DNA of 64,000 nt from Nephrocerus scutellatus (lineage: Eukaryota > Arthropoda > Insecta > Diptera > Pipunculidae). Of the stretch, positions 22,701 through 37,700 are shown piece after piece. Numbering within the stretch: position 1 is the first letter of the stretch; each line of letters begins with the position of its first letter. The notes beneath the pieces are model-generated. The model saw only the letters and a list, made by a program, of their open reading frames with translations, ran no database searches and was not told the DNA's origin. The position numbers and the translations under genes were made by a program. The stretch is taken from contig OX352762.1 of NCBI GenBank assembly GCA_947095585.1, forward strand, positions 90,329,749 to 90,393,748, in the 5' to 3' direction.

Positions 22701-25700
22701 ACTGGCACTGCTAGCGCACTAAGCAATCAATATATGGCCGTGTTTTTTTTATTTCGGAGAGAGAGATAATTTAAGTGTTAAAATTCAGATATTTTTTTCA
22801 TTCTCCGAGAAAAATTTATTTCTCTGAGTCGTTTTTTATACATTCCGATAATTCTTGGATATGATCATTTTACTCTGAAAAAATATACAGAACATTTTTT
22901 GACAGCAGTAGTTGTTTGTTTTATTAAGCATGAGTCATGTCGACTACTATGGAGCATTCAGGTGAAAAATAAAACTTTTCTCTGGCACTAAAAAATACAG
23001 CAGATAATATTATTGATCTGACAGATCTGATCAGAGAAAAAAGTTATCGGATACATAGGATATATCGGATATCTCGGAACTCGGATTTCTCTGTTTTCTC
23101 CAATTTCTGCTACAAAAAAAAACACAACTTATAACTGCGGTTTGGCGGTCAGCCATCAGCAGAATAGGGGGAATAACAAAGAATGCCCTAGAATTGCAGG
23201 TGGCCATAACTATCTCTGACTGGTGGAAGTGCGATGAAACCTTCACGTGGTGGCCGCCGGTAATTTTCCTCCAATGCAGAAAAAGCGGAATGATCGGGCT
23301 GGTCCCTTCGAAGTAAGGTTGGCGCGAGGCCCGTAAAAAATTATAATTATGGAACCAAAATTCAGCCTCGGATACACTGATGAACGACGATGAACACGGA
23401 AACGGAAACGGCTAAACGATTTAAGAATTTTCTCATTGTACGTACACTTACTTTATAGAGCTCGAGCTGCATAGCAGCTGTCGGATACCCTGTCATTTAG
23501 ACAGGCTCACATAACAACAATCCAGGTCATGCGTTGGACGGGGAATGGTGCCTTACAAAAATCAGAATATGACATACGTATATTACAGCTGTCATGCAAG
23601 ACATCATGTGCTCGGGGTTGGGTTTCTAGTCAGCAAAATAAGGAAACCCACCGTAATCGGCTTTAAAGCAATAAATGAACGAACCCTTCGCGTGCGGGGC
23701 AAATTTAAAAACATAAGCCTCATAAACGTTCACGCACCTACAGAGGATTCCCCAGATGATGAAAGAAGAAGTAAGTCCTGGGGCTGAGATGTCAGGCGTA
23801 GAAGAGAAATGGACACGCCTTAAAAATACTGTCATTAGTACTGCTGACTCCATTTTAGGCAGTAGTCGTAGAGATCGGAGCGACTGGTTCGATGACGAAT
23901 GCAGGCTAGCGACTGAACGTAAGAATGTTGCGTACCGAGCAATGCAACAATCTCATAGAACGCGCGCTCGCGAAGATGAATATAAAGAGCTCAGAAGATA
24001 TGACAAAACAGTTCACCGGCGAAAGAAAGCAGCCTGGGAGAAGAATCTCGTCCGTGAACTGGAACAGTACAGAGAGCAAGGACCGCACCAGGCGCGGAAG
24101 TTCTACCAAAGGGTCCGCGGTATGACGCAATATACACCGCGTTGCACATACTGCAAGAACAAAGAGGGTAATCTGATCGCCGATCTTAAAGGTATCTTAG
24201 AGCGATGGGAAGAGCACTTTCATGAGTTGCTAAATGGCCAGCTAACTAAGGAATTGGAAGCTCCACAAACGACCGAAGATCATACAATGCTGCCGCCACC
24301 AAGCATAGTCGAGGTTACCAGAGCGATAAATCGGCTCAAAAATAATAAGGCCCCGGGATCTGATGGGATCCCAGCTGAACTGACAAAAATAGGAGGCCCC
24401 ACATTACACCAAGCAATTTATGAAATAATAGTGCAAGTATGGGAAGAAGAAGTTATGCCAGAAGACTGGCAAAGAGGCATCCTGTGCCCCATACATAAGA
24501 AGGCAGATATCACAAAATGCAGCAATTATCGTGGTATAACGTTGTTGAGTACCGCGTATAAGATTTTTTCCTCTATCTTTCAAGGCAGGATAGCCCCATA
24601 CGCTAAAGTCATCATTGGTCCATACCAGTGTGGCTTCATCCCAGGCAAATCAACAACTGATCAGATTTACACCCTAAAGCAGGTGATGGAAAAATGTCTA
24701 GAGTTTCAAAACTCACTACACCATCTTTTTATAGACTTTAAAGCCGCCTATGATAGTATAGCCAAAGTAGAACTTTATAAAGATAATTCGGTATCCCAAA
24801 TAAACTGACACGACTATGTAGGTTGACCATGACCAATGTTATAAGCCAAGTAAAAATATCCGGATCACTATCAAGCCCATTCAACATATATAACGGGTTC
24901 CGACAAGGAGATGGACTGGCCTGCGTCCTCTCCAACCTGGCGTTGGAGAAAGTGATCCGAGACTCTGACGTAACGGCGAGGGGAACAATCCTCTATAAGT
25001 CCATTCAGATACTGGCTTACGTAGACGATATTGACATCGTTGGTAGAAACCAAAGATCTGTACAGGAAGCTTTCATCCAGATAGAGCAGGCGGCACGAAA
25101 TCTGGGGCTGCACATAAATGAGAGCAAAACAAAGTACATGGTGGCCACGTCTGCGAGTAGAAGATCCCACATTGGTCCCTCAATTCAGATAGTGGAGCGC
25201 GAATTTGAAGTAGTGCAATCCTTTAACTATCTCGGGTCAACTCTAGCAGCCGATAACAGCATGGAACCAGAAATACGCGCACGGTTGCTTAAAGCCAACA
25301 AAGCCTACTATAGTCTGTCAAGACTCTTCAAATCCAGGAACTTAACCATAACACCCAAGTCTCTATATAAAAAAGCTGCTGATATACAAGACAATGGTTA
25401 TACCAGTACTTACCTATGGATCCGAGACTTGGGTGCTTAGCAAAAAGCATTCTGACCTCTTAGCCGCGATGAGAGAAAAGTCTTACGGGGAATAGTTGGT
25501 CCCGTATGTGAGGAGGTTTTTTTCACAAAGCTTATTAAGATAAAGGTCTGCATGAAGTGTTGCCACAAGAGCTTTTTATGCAAGTTACTTAGAAATTCCT
25601 TAAGTATTATGCGATGTCGCTGATAGCAAGCATCAACTACCACCAGCTCTGTCCAAGAGCCTAAATAAATAAAAATATAAACCACTTTGAAATTGAGTTG

Positions 25701-28700
25701 ATGTGTGCGACTTGGAAAGAAACTTGGAAAAAATTAATGCGAATATGACCTTTGAAGATGTTATACTTGATTTTGCAAATGCAAAAGTCGAAAAGTTACT
25801 CTAATTACACTATAAACCACTAATGCGAATCGCACTAACCACAAAAAAAAAAATGGAGGTGTGGGCACAACACGACTTTCTTTTACGGACGGGTCCAGAA
25901 TCATCAGTAAATGTTTATTAAATTTTTTTTTCCATTTATTTTTTATTTTTATTTTTTTTGGCATTTTCTCATAGTAGTTTACTACTACGACTACCACTTC
26001 CGTTTGGCCGATTTCCGCCAAAATCAACTGGGCCCTCCCAATTTATGTAAAAAGCTTAAATATGAATTTTCGTCTCAATCAATTCAGCCGTCTGGGCTGT
26101 AGAGTGGACACAGAGCCACAGACACACAGACACACAGACAGAGATTTTTTTTTTGCTTTTTCTGACTCAGGAGATACGGTAATATGTAAATCTGCAAAAA
26201 TCCCGAGTTCGAAAATTTTCATGATTACTATACTTACTTTTACTACTAGTAAAAGAAAGTAAAAAGAAATAAAAAAAATATTAGGACACATTCCTATTTA
26301 AAATATGTATAATTTTTAGACTTTCGTAGGCCCCTGTAGGTTAGTAGGCCCTACACACAGTGCCTACTGTTCCTATTCGATAAGACGGCGCTGGACATCT
26401 TCTATTTTCAGTACCTGATTGTTATTTGCTGTTACGTCGATCGGACGTGGCCTTCTCCGATGGATTCGTTTCCGAGCTGTCTGATAGATTTTCCAATAGA
26501 GAACTAGTATCACGAGCAGTGGAACATAAAATGTGCAACATGTGGCAAAAACCTGTAAACAAAAAAAAATAAAAGAGGAACATTTTAAGGTTGACAATTT
26601 GGATTTCTTGCTGGTCGTTGTTCTTGCTCCACCCACCTGATAGCCAACATCCTGTGAAACCATACACTTTTGCTGCTCGATTCTTTGCAAATAGTCTGGG
26701 TCTTTCCAGCCGAATTGCGGTGCTAATGACACAATTACAGCACAAAACCATACTAGAAATATCATTAGGAAGACTCGTTTACTAGTCCGCGAGTGCATAT
26801 AATCAATATTCGTTACAGCCCAGTATCTAGAACGAGAGTAAATAGTATTAATTATTATGACATTTTGGTACAGACGGCATTGGCAGTACACTTAAGTTAG
26901 TACCTAAGCCTATGCAGTTGTGAATAGCATAAAATTAGAATTGAACTAAAATTTTGGCAACCTGCTATTCTCATAACAACAACAAGTCAACCTAAGACCC
27001 TACTCCCCTCATATATAAAGAAGGAGATATAAATACTTGAAGAATGTAATGTAATCCCAGAGTATAAAAATTCTACGTTGCGATAGCTTTGGTCCATACC
27101 AGTGAGGCTTAATCCGTCATGCGAAATTCATTACGGTTTTTCTCTCAGAGTAGCGATGAGATTTCAGTTTTAAAATTAATTGTAATGGAGTTTTTAATAA
27201 GGCGCCCCTTTATGTTTTCAAAATACATCTGGTTTTGTTAGAGATGGCTTCAATTTCTTGACTTGTGCAAATGCAACAATTTTGCTTATTAACAATAATG
27301 AGCTTCATCGCTGGCACACCAAAGCTTACTTGCTGATGATCTAAATATAATTTACAATTCCATTGGCACTATTTTTAACAACAGACTTGGAAATATCAAC
27401 GTGGTGAAAACTTTCCTTCCAGTGGTCAATAGACACACAATTAAAAATTGGAGCATAACGATTGGAAACAGTGTTTCTGGTCAGATTCAAGACTAAGAAT
27501 TCATATTTCATAGTCGGTGTTTCCATGACATTAGAAACAATCGAGGTAAGTACTATGAGTCGTTATGTAAAAAAAGAAGGTTTTTTATGTTAAAAATTCT
27601 CAAAATATTGTAACAAACAAATCAGCATATTTTTGTAGCATTGGACGTCGAGATTCAAGTGGTTAGTGCGTTAAAAGTACTGAGCGGGTGCTTTGAAGTT
27701 CAAATCGCGGGAAAACCTTTCTTTAGCCTTAAAAACTATGGCTTAAAATTGTAGGTCCCTTCCATCTGTGTGGAAAAATATAGCACGCACAACAGCGGTG
27801 ACCGCAAGAAGTTAAGTTAAGCTAGGCAGAGCATTCCACATACGTGTTTTACGGCTGAAGAACGAATCCCTGAATTTAACTGTACGTCCGAAGATGGGTT
27901 TGAGGGTAAACTGATTAGCATTTGAAGCGTCACGAGTATTGCGGATGAATTCAATGAGAGGTGGCACACTATTTCTATTATTTTATTTATTATTTCTCTT
28001 GAGCACCGCTGGTGGAAAAATAGATAAAACAGTGACATGCTGTGTTCTGCGGTGTTCATGCGAATCTATTATTTTCGCAATGTTTTCGTAACCAGGTTTA
28101 GGTGCACCAGGCCAGGTATGACAATTATTCTCAAGTTTATAATAATTATAATAATATTCGGCGCGACAGACCGTTGCGGTCCAAGGCCTAGCTTCTCGCG
28201 ACAAATTGTGTGGTGCATGTAGATTTTTGCACACAAATGGAAGGGACCTACAATTTAATGCCGTATCCGAACGACGAACGAGAAGGCCCTGGGAAACGCC
28301 AGCATTTATGTTATGTATTTTAGTACAGTTGGTAGAAAACGAAGAGCTTTACAGGAAGCTTTCATACAGATCGAGCAGGCAGCACATAAATAAGAGTAAA
28401 AAAAGTGCATGGTGGCTACTTCTGCGAGTAGAAGATCCAACATTGGTCCCACAATTAAAATAGTGGAGCGCGAATAGTGCAATCCTTTAACTTTCTCGGG
28501 TCAACTGTAGCAGCCGATAACAGCATGGAACAAGAAGCCGCGTTCGAGAGAAAATTCTTACGGAGAATTGTTGGCCCCGTATGTGAGGAAGGACGATTCC
28601 GGAGACTCTTTAATGATGAGATCTACGAGCATTACCGCGATGTCGACATCGTGAAGAGAATTAAGCTCGGTAGGCTCCGGTGGGCAGGACACCTAGCTCG

Positions 28701-31700
28701 CATGAGCGAAGATGATCCTACTCGGAAAGTCCTTTGCGGTAGGATTTATGGAACACGACAGCGAGGCCGGCCAAGCCTACGCTGGAAAAATGGCGTAGAC
28801 TAGGGCGCCCAGAGTTTAGGAATGCTAAACTGGATGACCTCGGCTCAAAATCAAGACCGGTGGAAAGACTTTTTGTGGAGGCCAGGACCGGACCCCGGTT
28901 GTAGAGCCAAATATGATGATGATGATGATTTTTGTATTTAGATTTATTTATGTATTTAACCATGCTAAACAACTTGAATTGAGTGATAACTCCGCCTTGT
29001 TACGAAAGTAGCATGACGGTCCCAAGCCCGTGTAAAGGAGGAGGGTGTGAGGCAACCGACTTGTCCTATCCTCAGTAAAGTAATTGTGGGCGCCGTGGTT
29101 CAGTGGATAGGTGCATGGCTGCTGAGCAGGAGGTTCGTGGCACGAATCCTGGTGACACCAAAAGTATTCTCCACGGTGTCCCACCTCTCGCAAATGTCTG
29201 ACAAACGTCCGAGAGTAATAACGTGTCACAGTAAGCTTCTCAATTCGACTTTCGGATACGGCATTAAACTGTAGGTCCCTTTCGATTTGTGTACAAAAAT
29301 TAACATGCACACCACAATGGTCGCGAGAATCTAGGCCTTTCTACGATGATCGGTTCTACACACTCACGTTGGACCAAGGATCATCAACTACACTCAGCAA
29401 TAGGTTTCACAGACCTGGAACTGCTACTACAACAACAACTTGAATTGAGCGGTTTAAAACATAGCTTCTAATCCAATGAAATAGTTTTTCATCGATTCCA
29501 TAAGCACGCATTTTTGACAAAAGAGCTTGATGCCAAACTCTGCCAAAAGTCTTGGAAACAGCAACAGTTTGGCTTCCACCAAATTGATGTAAATACCGGT
29601 TCCAGTGTTAGGTGAGATATTCCATCAAATCACCAGTAGAACGTTGCCCACACAATCCATACTAGCGGTCACTAAGGATTGCGTTAGTTTTAAGATAATT
29701 CATGAGTTGAGCTATGGGTCGGTACGAAGGGGGAGATGGCGTCTCGCCTTTTTTCGGTATGGGTTGAACAAAGGCTGTTTTCCAACTTCTCGGGAGGAGT
29801 CCAGAAGAATAGGATAGATGGAAAAGCTTACGGAATGGTAATGCCAGCTTAGAAAATCACCTCTACAGAACCAATGGGGAAATACCATCTGGCCAAGTGT
29901 GGTCTTGAGATCGTTTAAAACTCTAGCAACTGCACGAGTAAGAATTTTTTGTTGCCAAAATATTGTATATTTTTCTCTACCATACTCGCTGTCTTGCGAC
30001 ATGAAAAGAAGAAGCAAATGCCATTTTTGTCAATTTGGTTTTCAAGGTCGAAGTTTTAATTGACAGACCACATAAAGTTAATTTCTTAAAATTGAATGAT
30101 TATATGCAATACCAAAATAAAACTTGAATGCACTAAATACAGACATATACCACACAAACAGACAGGCAATCGCTCGGATTAAGTAGTTTATTTTACTATT
30201 CCGCCCAATGGAAGATTTATGTTTATTACTGATTCTGCGCAAGTCAATCAGTCATTTTCTAATTAAATTACTTTCTAATGTATTTAGTGATCTCCTTTGT
30301 TGCGCCAGAGTACAACAAACAGATTCTACGCATGTGTGTTTTTTACCATTAATGATCAAATGTAATATATGGGTCTATTCTCTGTCTATATAATGTTATT
30401 TTAAGTACACAATGGTATGTATAAGTTGTTTCGCTTCGGGTATTCTAAATCACATTTTGGAAGAACGACATAATGGCATTATAATGGAAGCTAGTACATT
30501 GCAAGGAGCGGCATTTCTAGAATTATGTATCACATGCCACGTACAATTTACAAAGGTCATAAGGTGCTGACATACAACCTTGGGTGATGCGTTTTTAATT
30601 GCTTAGATCCTATGTCCTCTTTTCAAAATGCCTCTTTTGCTTAAAGCAGGCCACATAAACCCTTTATTGACACTATATAATGCTTCGTTAAGCGGATGAC
30701 CTATACTTAACGAATTGATGAAAATTAGAGTATTAATAAATCGAAGCCGAAGGATCCAGAAAGTGTGCAAAGTATTTTCTCTAACACACATACCCATTGG
30801 GTGTAGACACTTCGTCATCTTTTACATTTATTTGTCATTTTTTTATTCATTGACTCGTTAGTTTTGTAAAATAAATACAAAATGTAACTACAGTTATTCG
30901 ACATTCTTTATGGCCAATTTATTCTACGGAGCAATGTCTTACTTAGACAACAATTACAAAGGATGACCTTAAAGAACACAATAAGATGAGGACTTTGAAC
31001 TTTCGAAAATAAACTCTGTCAAAGTTTTATGTGCCTTGAACTTGTGCGAACACTCGAAAACTTGTTTTTAAGAAATGCAAGGCAAGGTAAAGGCACACAC
31101 TCGCTATACTAATAAAAAGTATGTGTCATCGTCATGCTGTAAGTATATGTTGATCATACTATTCCAGTTACACAAACGAGACATGTCTAATTAATTATGG
31201 TGAAAGTTTCGGTTTCCGAATGGAAACAGCCATAAAGAAGTCCAGAAGTGGGAGTACGCGAAGCACTAGCAAACAGAGCAACAGGGAAAGTAATTGTACC
31301 TTTGGTAAATACAACGTACTCGTATATAACATCGTATCTTGAAAACAATTTACTAGAAAGCAAAAAGGATCACAATTTGCTCTTTCTTTTAGAATAACAT
31401 ACGTATATGGGTGCATTGTGAAACTCTGCACTTTGCAATAAAGATAACTTTGCAATTTAAAGAAAATGCACAGAGATACATATCCATTCACTCAGAAACG
31501 TTTTACGTAAAAAGAGCAGCAAATTAATTTACTATATCTGCAGTTGCGATGATTTAGTATAAGGAACAATTTGGTGGGTCAGTGGAGACCCGTTAGACGA
31601 AGGCAAGAACCATTTTCGGATAATTGCAAAACATAGTTGTAGCGTGTAATTTTTCATGATTAAACACCAAGTGTAAGTAAGTTGTTTCGTTAAACATACA

Positions 31701-34700
31701 GCTGATAAGTACACGCATAGCCTTGCAAAACTATAGGATCATCCCAATTGAAAACCCCCTTTTTAACATTTGCTTACAGACTTTAACACGCCATGACGAT
31801 TGTGAAAGGGCTAGTTCACAGTTTGGTGACAAAAGCGCGTTTAAAATCGGGCTTATAGAAAGTCATGTCCTTAGCCTATCACATCACAACTCCCATGTTA
31901 TGCGTCCACGTCGCGTCACTGGAAACTTGGCCAAATCAAGTGAACGATTTCGGTACCCAATCCGATTTGTATTAGCTTGAGTCTGGGCTAAATAAGAAGG
32001 GGACTTGACTTGGTCGGCGGCTCTATATGTTCACCTAGGTTGCGGTTGGCCAATCACCACTCAACTCAATTAATTGATTCTTGAAACTAATACAAGCCTC
32101 GGATACATATCGAGTTTATCAACAAATTCCTTTGGACCACGGAAAAGGACACGTTTAGGAACTTGGAACATTCGCACGCTCGTCAAGACAACAATGCGTG
32201 AACAATTAACAAAAGAATTTCGTAAATACCATCTAGAGATTCTTGGTCTTAGTGAGGTGAGATTGCCTGGAGTAGGGGAAAAACTGACATCTACCGGCGA
32301 ATTTCTAATTTTTTCGGGTAAGCCTGCAGGAGAACACTATGCGAATGGAGTGGGATTTCTAGTACATAATTGAAAGATTTAAATCTGCTTTTCGACAGGT
32401 CGTGTTTATTTAAGTTTACGAACCAACGGAACAAGCCAGCCACCTCTGAAGAAAAAGACACGTTTTACTTGCGTCTAAATAATTCATTAGATCAACTACG
32501 GAAGAGTGACATCGTTCTTTTGATGGCCGACCTTTACGCAAAAGTAGGCAGCAACAACAGTGGTTGGGAACATGTCATGGGAATGCACGGCCTTGGTTCT
32601 ATGAATGACAATGGTGAAAGGTTTGCTGATCTATGTTCTGATCGCAACCTAATCATTGGAGGCACAACTGTTACCCACAAAGCTACCTGTACCTCTCCTG
32701 ATCACATGAACAACCACCAGATTGATCACATCGATATAATCCGCAATTGGCAAGTTAGAACCCGAAGAGCAGCCGACGTCTACAGCGACCACCACCTAAC
32801 TTATCCCGACAAAACCAGAAAAGAACACAAGCACACTAAGCCGCTGATAGTAGACAATATAGCACAGTCTACCAACTCGCTCGTAAGCTCGCCAACAAGA
32901 AACACCACATCAACTACACAGTTAAGGCAATAGACGGCTCTTTGATCCTTATGGAGGAACAACAATTAACCCGCTGGACAGAACATTTTAAGAATGTTTT
33001 CAATTGTACTTCGCCAGGCACGTCCATCATTCCACATATGCACCCTAATAGGCTACTTAACATCAGCGTCGCTAATCCTTCTTTGGATAAGATAAGGACA
33101 ACAATTCATTCACTGCAATCAGGTAAAGCAGCAGGTAATGACAATATCTACGCAGAACTCCTTCAAGCTGACGTCGAGTTAACTACGCGAACATTGCATG
33201 CTATATATATAGGTATCTTGGAATCTGAAACCATTCCATCGTCGTTAAAAGAAGGCTTAATAGTCAAACTCCCCAAGAAAGGTGATTCGAGCAAATGCGA
33301 AAACTGAAGAGGAATTACCCTGCTAATCACCATAAGCAAAGTGTCTCCTCTATAATAGCTAGGCGCTTACGGAATGCGTTAGAGCCAATTTTGCGGAATG
33401 AACAAGCAGGATTTCGTCCAAACCGTTCTTGTACTGATAAAATTAACACCCTGCGTATAATCATTGAACAGTCAGTTGAGTATCGCTGTCCACTCTATAT
33501 GGTTTTTGTAGATTTTAGACGCGCTTTTTATAGCGTGGGCCGAAACATGATGTGGCAAATTCTGTCTAGCTATGGCATTCCAGAAAAACTCATCAATATC
33601 ATCAAGGAGCTGTACCGCGACTCAACATGCAACATAACGGTCATCTTGGCTCACCTTTCAACATCTACTCTGAAGTCAAGTAAGGTGACCCTCTCACCAT
33701 TGCTTTCACAATTTTCATCGACTGGGTGATGAAAATAATAACCCGTACTACATCGGGTTTACCATGGAATGTTTTTCACTGCTTAAAAGACCTGGAATAT
33801 GCCGTATCTGTCTCCTATTACAATCGCTAGGTGACATGGAGCGAAAATTAAACTTACTAGAATTCCACGCTAACAAAGTGGTATTAAAATTTAAATTAAC
33901 GTCTCAAAAACAAAACTACTTCGCGTTAACGCTATAGGAACATGTGATCTCTCGATCGACGGACATCAGGTAGAGGAAGTCGATAAATTTTGTTATTTGG
34001 GCAGCTGGATGTCAAAAAATGGTGTTGCTGACTCGGAATTGTGCTCTCGTGTAAGCAAGGCGCTACACTCCTATAGTGTGTTAAATTATATCTGGAACTC
34101 CTCGCAAATCTCCCGGGATCTGAAGCTAACGATCTTCAGATCTAACGTTCTCTCAGTGCTCTTGTATGGCTGCGAAACGTGGAAAGTCACAAAGTCAATT
34201 GGGCACGCCTCCAAGTCTTCGTCAACAAGTGTTTAAGGAGGTTACTGAGAATAAGATGGCCGGACATTATCACATATCAAGACTTGTGGAGAGTAACGCA
34301 GCAGGAAGCGATCGCGATCACCATCAGACGACGAAAATGGAGCTGGATTGGCCACACTTTGAGAAAGCCAAGGGACGATATTACGAAACTAGCGCTCAAA
34401 TGGAAGCCGCCGAGTCGGCCGTCCTAGCAAGATATGGAAAAGGACAAAATAAGATGAAGCAAGATCCCAGGGGAAAGAGTGGGGTCTCTTGAAACCTCAG
34501 GCGATAAATCGAGTTCGTTGGCGGGCGTTTGTAGAAGCCCTGTGCTCTTCCGCGGAGTAAAGGAATGAAATGAATTGTCTGTGCATGTCTTGATCCCTCT
34601 TCGTTTTCAGGTCATCCACCCATTGTACGCTGTACAGTTCGTATAGTTGCGTTAGGACCGAAAATCATCCGAAATATTATCATCGCCTTTTATAGAGTCC

Positions 34701-37700
34701 ATGTTGAGCGACATAGAGCATGATCGGAATGAATTTGGTTTTATCCAAGGTCTTCTTAGTCGTGTGAGAGAGCGCTTTATTGCCAATTGCCTTCTTATCC
34801 AAAAAAATAGCGATTAACAAGAATGATTTTATGTTTAGTTTCTAGCGGGTGTCGTTATCAAATGCTTTAAATGACGATGTTGGGTTTCACTTCTTGTGGA
34901 CAGTAAAATCTTTGTCCTGAACTCTGCCAATGATATTAATGTCATCAGCGTCAGCAGTTAAACAGACTTTATAAAAAACCAACCCATAAAATTAAAATTG
35001 TACATGTAAATTCTTTAATAATCAAAAATATACTGAATTCCACTATAAATACTGAAAAATAAAAACACATGCGCTTAACTCAGCGCACACAGTCATTATA
35101 GTATGGCGTGATAGATGCCGCCATATAGCATAATTAAAAAAAACACCCCATAAAAATTAAAAATTTTCATGTAAATTCTCTAATAGGAGATAGGAGATAT
35201 TATGTGTTTAAAATTTGAAGAAAACCGGGCTATTTTTTAAGAAATTTACATGGACACCACTCGGATCTCAGGAAACTCAAAAAATTTTACAAGCAGTTTT
35301 GTCCATCGGAGATACACATGTGTATTTATAAAAAATTACATGGGCACATCTCGGGGCTCAGGTCCCATTCACTCCAAAATTTTTACAAACAGTTTTGTCC
35401 ATCGGAAACACATATATGTTTAAAATTTGAAAAAAAATCGGGCTAGTTTTGAAACCTCAGGATTAACATGTGTATAAAATTTGAAGAAAATCGTATTAAT
35501 TTTTTAAAGAATTTGTATGGGGCACGACCCGGGCCCGGGGCCTCCACAATTTTCACAAAAAGTGTTGTCCATCGGAGATACACATGTATATAAAATTTGA
35601 AGAAAATCCGGTAAATTTTGTTAAATATTTGTATGGGAACCCAAAAACTTTTATAGAAAGTGTTGTCATCGGAGGTATGCATGTATGCAAAATTTCAATG
35701 AAATCGGTTCGGGAAGTGCGTTGAAAACATGTAAATTCTCTACTCGGAGATACATATGCACGCAAAGTTTGAATAAAATTGGATAAGTTTTTAAAAAATT
35801 GACCTCGCGTTTTAGGAAGCGGATTAAAAATTGATCACAAGCTTTGACGATAAGCAAACAAACACATCCAGATGCGATGTTGATGTAGAGAAGTTAATTA
35901 AAATTTTTAAAAGTACTTCTTCGCGGAAAAGTTAAGCCTTTGTCAAAATTGGATATCTTTTCAGGAACAATATGGTGGTTACCGTTATACGAGTATCAAC
36001 TAAATAAATTAAACTTTTAAATTTTCATTTTAATTTATGTAGAATATTAATTCATGACAGTTAATTTAAACTTAATTATTCCGTTCTTCCACTTCATTTC
36101 ATGTTTATATAGCTTAAAGCTCACATTTAAATTTTATTTTATTTCCATTCGGACGATTAGATGGACAAACAGCACGATGTGGTTAAATATATTAAAACTA
36201 TAAAAAAAAATCCTGTATTGTACCAAAAGTGGAATAACAAATCTTTGATATAACCGTGGTGTAAGTTTCGTTTTGCTTAAATAAGTACTCGATGCACAGT
36301 CCTGTTGAATGAACCTCAAAAAGGATAAATGTCACCTGCACAACCCACCTTTTGGGTTAATTCCACTTTGTCACGCATGCGCTCAGTAAGGCAATCTAGT
36401 TTCCTCTTTTTTTCTTGTAAGTACATAAATATATTTCAAAAATTTAAATTCCATTTGCCAACGAACAAGCGAAATACAATTTCCATGTTTGATATCGGTC
36501 GGTTTTATCGTCGTCGGTCGTTGGTGTTGCTGTTGGAGGGCGCGAACAATGCAAGACCTAGTGGCCTCAAGAGATGTGGACGGTAGTAGCGATACGAGCA
36601 TCAATGTTTATTCTGCAATGTTCAGGAAGCCGTTACCCTAAATGTAATAACCAATGCCTTCTTGCGATTGCTTTTGCTATACTGACTGAATAAAATAAAC
36701 ATAACAGCGATAGCATATCCCACAGGACTTGTTCGCATAAATAGAGCGCCGCTTTTAATTCCACATAAATTAAAAAGAAATTACATTTTAAATGTTATAC
36801 ATCCCCTAGAGTAGGTATTACCACTGCCAACAAATGAGGATAATGAAAACATGCCTTTAAAGTGGTGCACTTAATTTGCATGGTCGTACATGTCACTGTG
36901 TACCAAATTTACATAGATTTTGATTTTGAATTAATTATTAGATTTTTGTCCAACTAGTTGCAGGGCAACTTTTTATGTTTGAACTTTTTTACTTTCGTAA
37001 TCGTGCCCGCAAAGAAACTTCCGAAGAGGATACTTTTCGTAAAAGCGAGTTAGGATGTTTATCAAGTAACCGACCTATATTTGCAGGTTTTTGTCTTTCT
37101 TTTTGCAACCAACAAGTTTTAAAACTTTAAATTTCATATGCATGTCGATATGCGATAAATGATATTCATTACTTTGAAAAACCATGTGTCGCTGAAATTA
37201 AAATTTGTTGAAATTCGTTTTCCAGATGAAGGGTATTCTTTAGTTACATTTTCAACCTTAATCGCTTAATTTTATACGAGTATAGATAATAAATTTTTCG
37301 AATTTACAGGCAGGCAGAGCAATTTCGCAATGAAATGATAAAGCATTCCTGATTTCTTTAAAATCATCTAAAATTGATGCAAAGGACTTTTCAATGTGGA
37401 CAAAATCGCATTCATTAAAAGACTTTTTCAATACTAAAAATAATTTTCACTTTTCTACGCGTCACATGTGCCAAATGGAATTCGTGACACGCGGGATCTC
37501 AGAAATGGCCCATTAGATTGAGGTGCTCACAAAATGCCAGCTCCCTATGGTGTGTAATGTACGCGTGTACATTGGCTATATACTGCCGTAGTAAGACCAA
37601 TTCTTATGTATGAAGTAAGTGTCTGGTGGCCGGCTCTAGAAAAATGCACCTATGTAAAACTCTTGGAGAAGGTACAAAGAGCAGCCTGTTTGCACATAAG

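Noticed and set aside
26373..26414. Read-through of the TM5 exon to a stop ([13 protein letters not shown]), giving a truncated receptor
   Set aside because: A GT donor sits exactly after CAG, and splicing to 19750 restores conserved loop sequence in phase. A truncated isoform is possible but unsupported.
29088..29160. tRNA gene (A and B box present; also at 43994 and 51073)
   Set aside because: The heads cannot form a full tRNA cloverleaf by eye, are followed by a shared body and tail, and are flanked by target duplications, so they are SINE promoters.
36329..36604. Arg-rich plus frame and Gln-rich minus frame as a host exon
   Set aside because: No splice sites in suitable phase, no recognisable domain, and both strands are open over the same short stretch.
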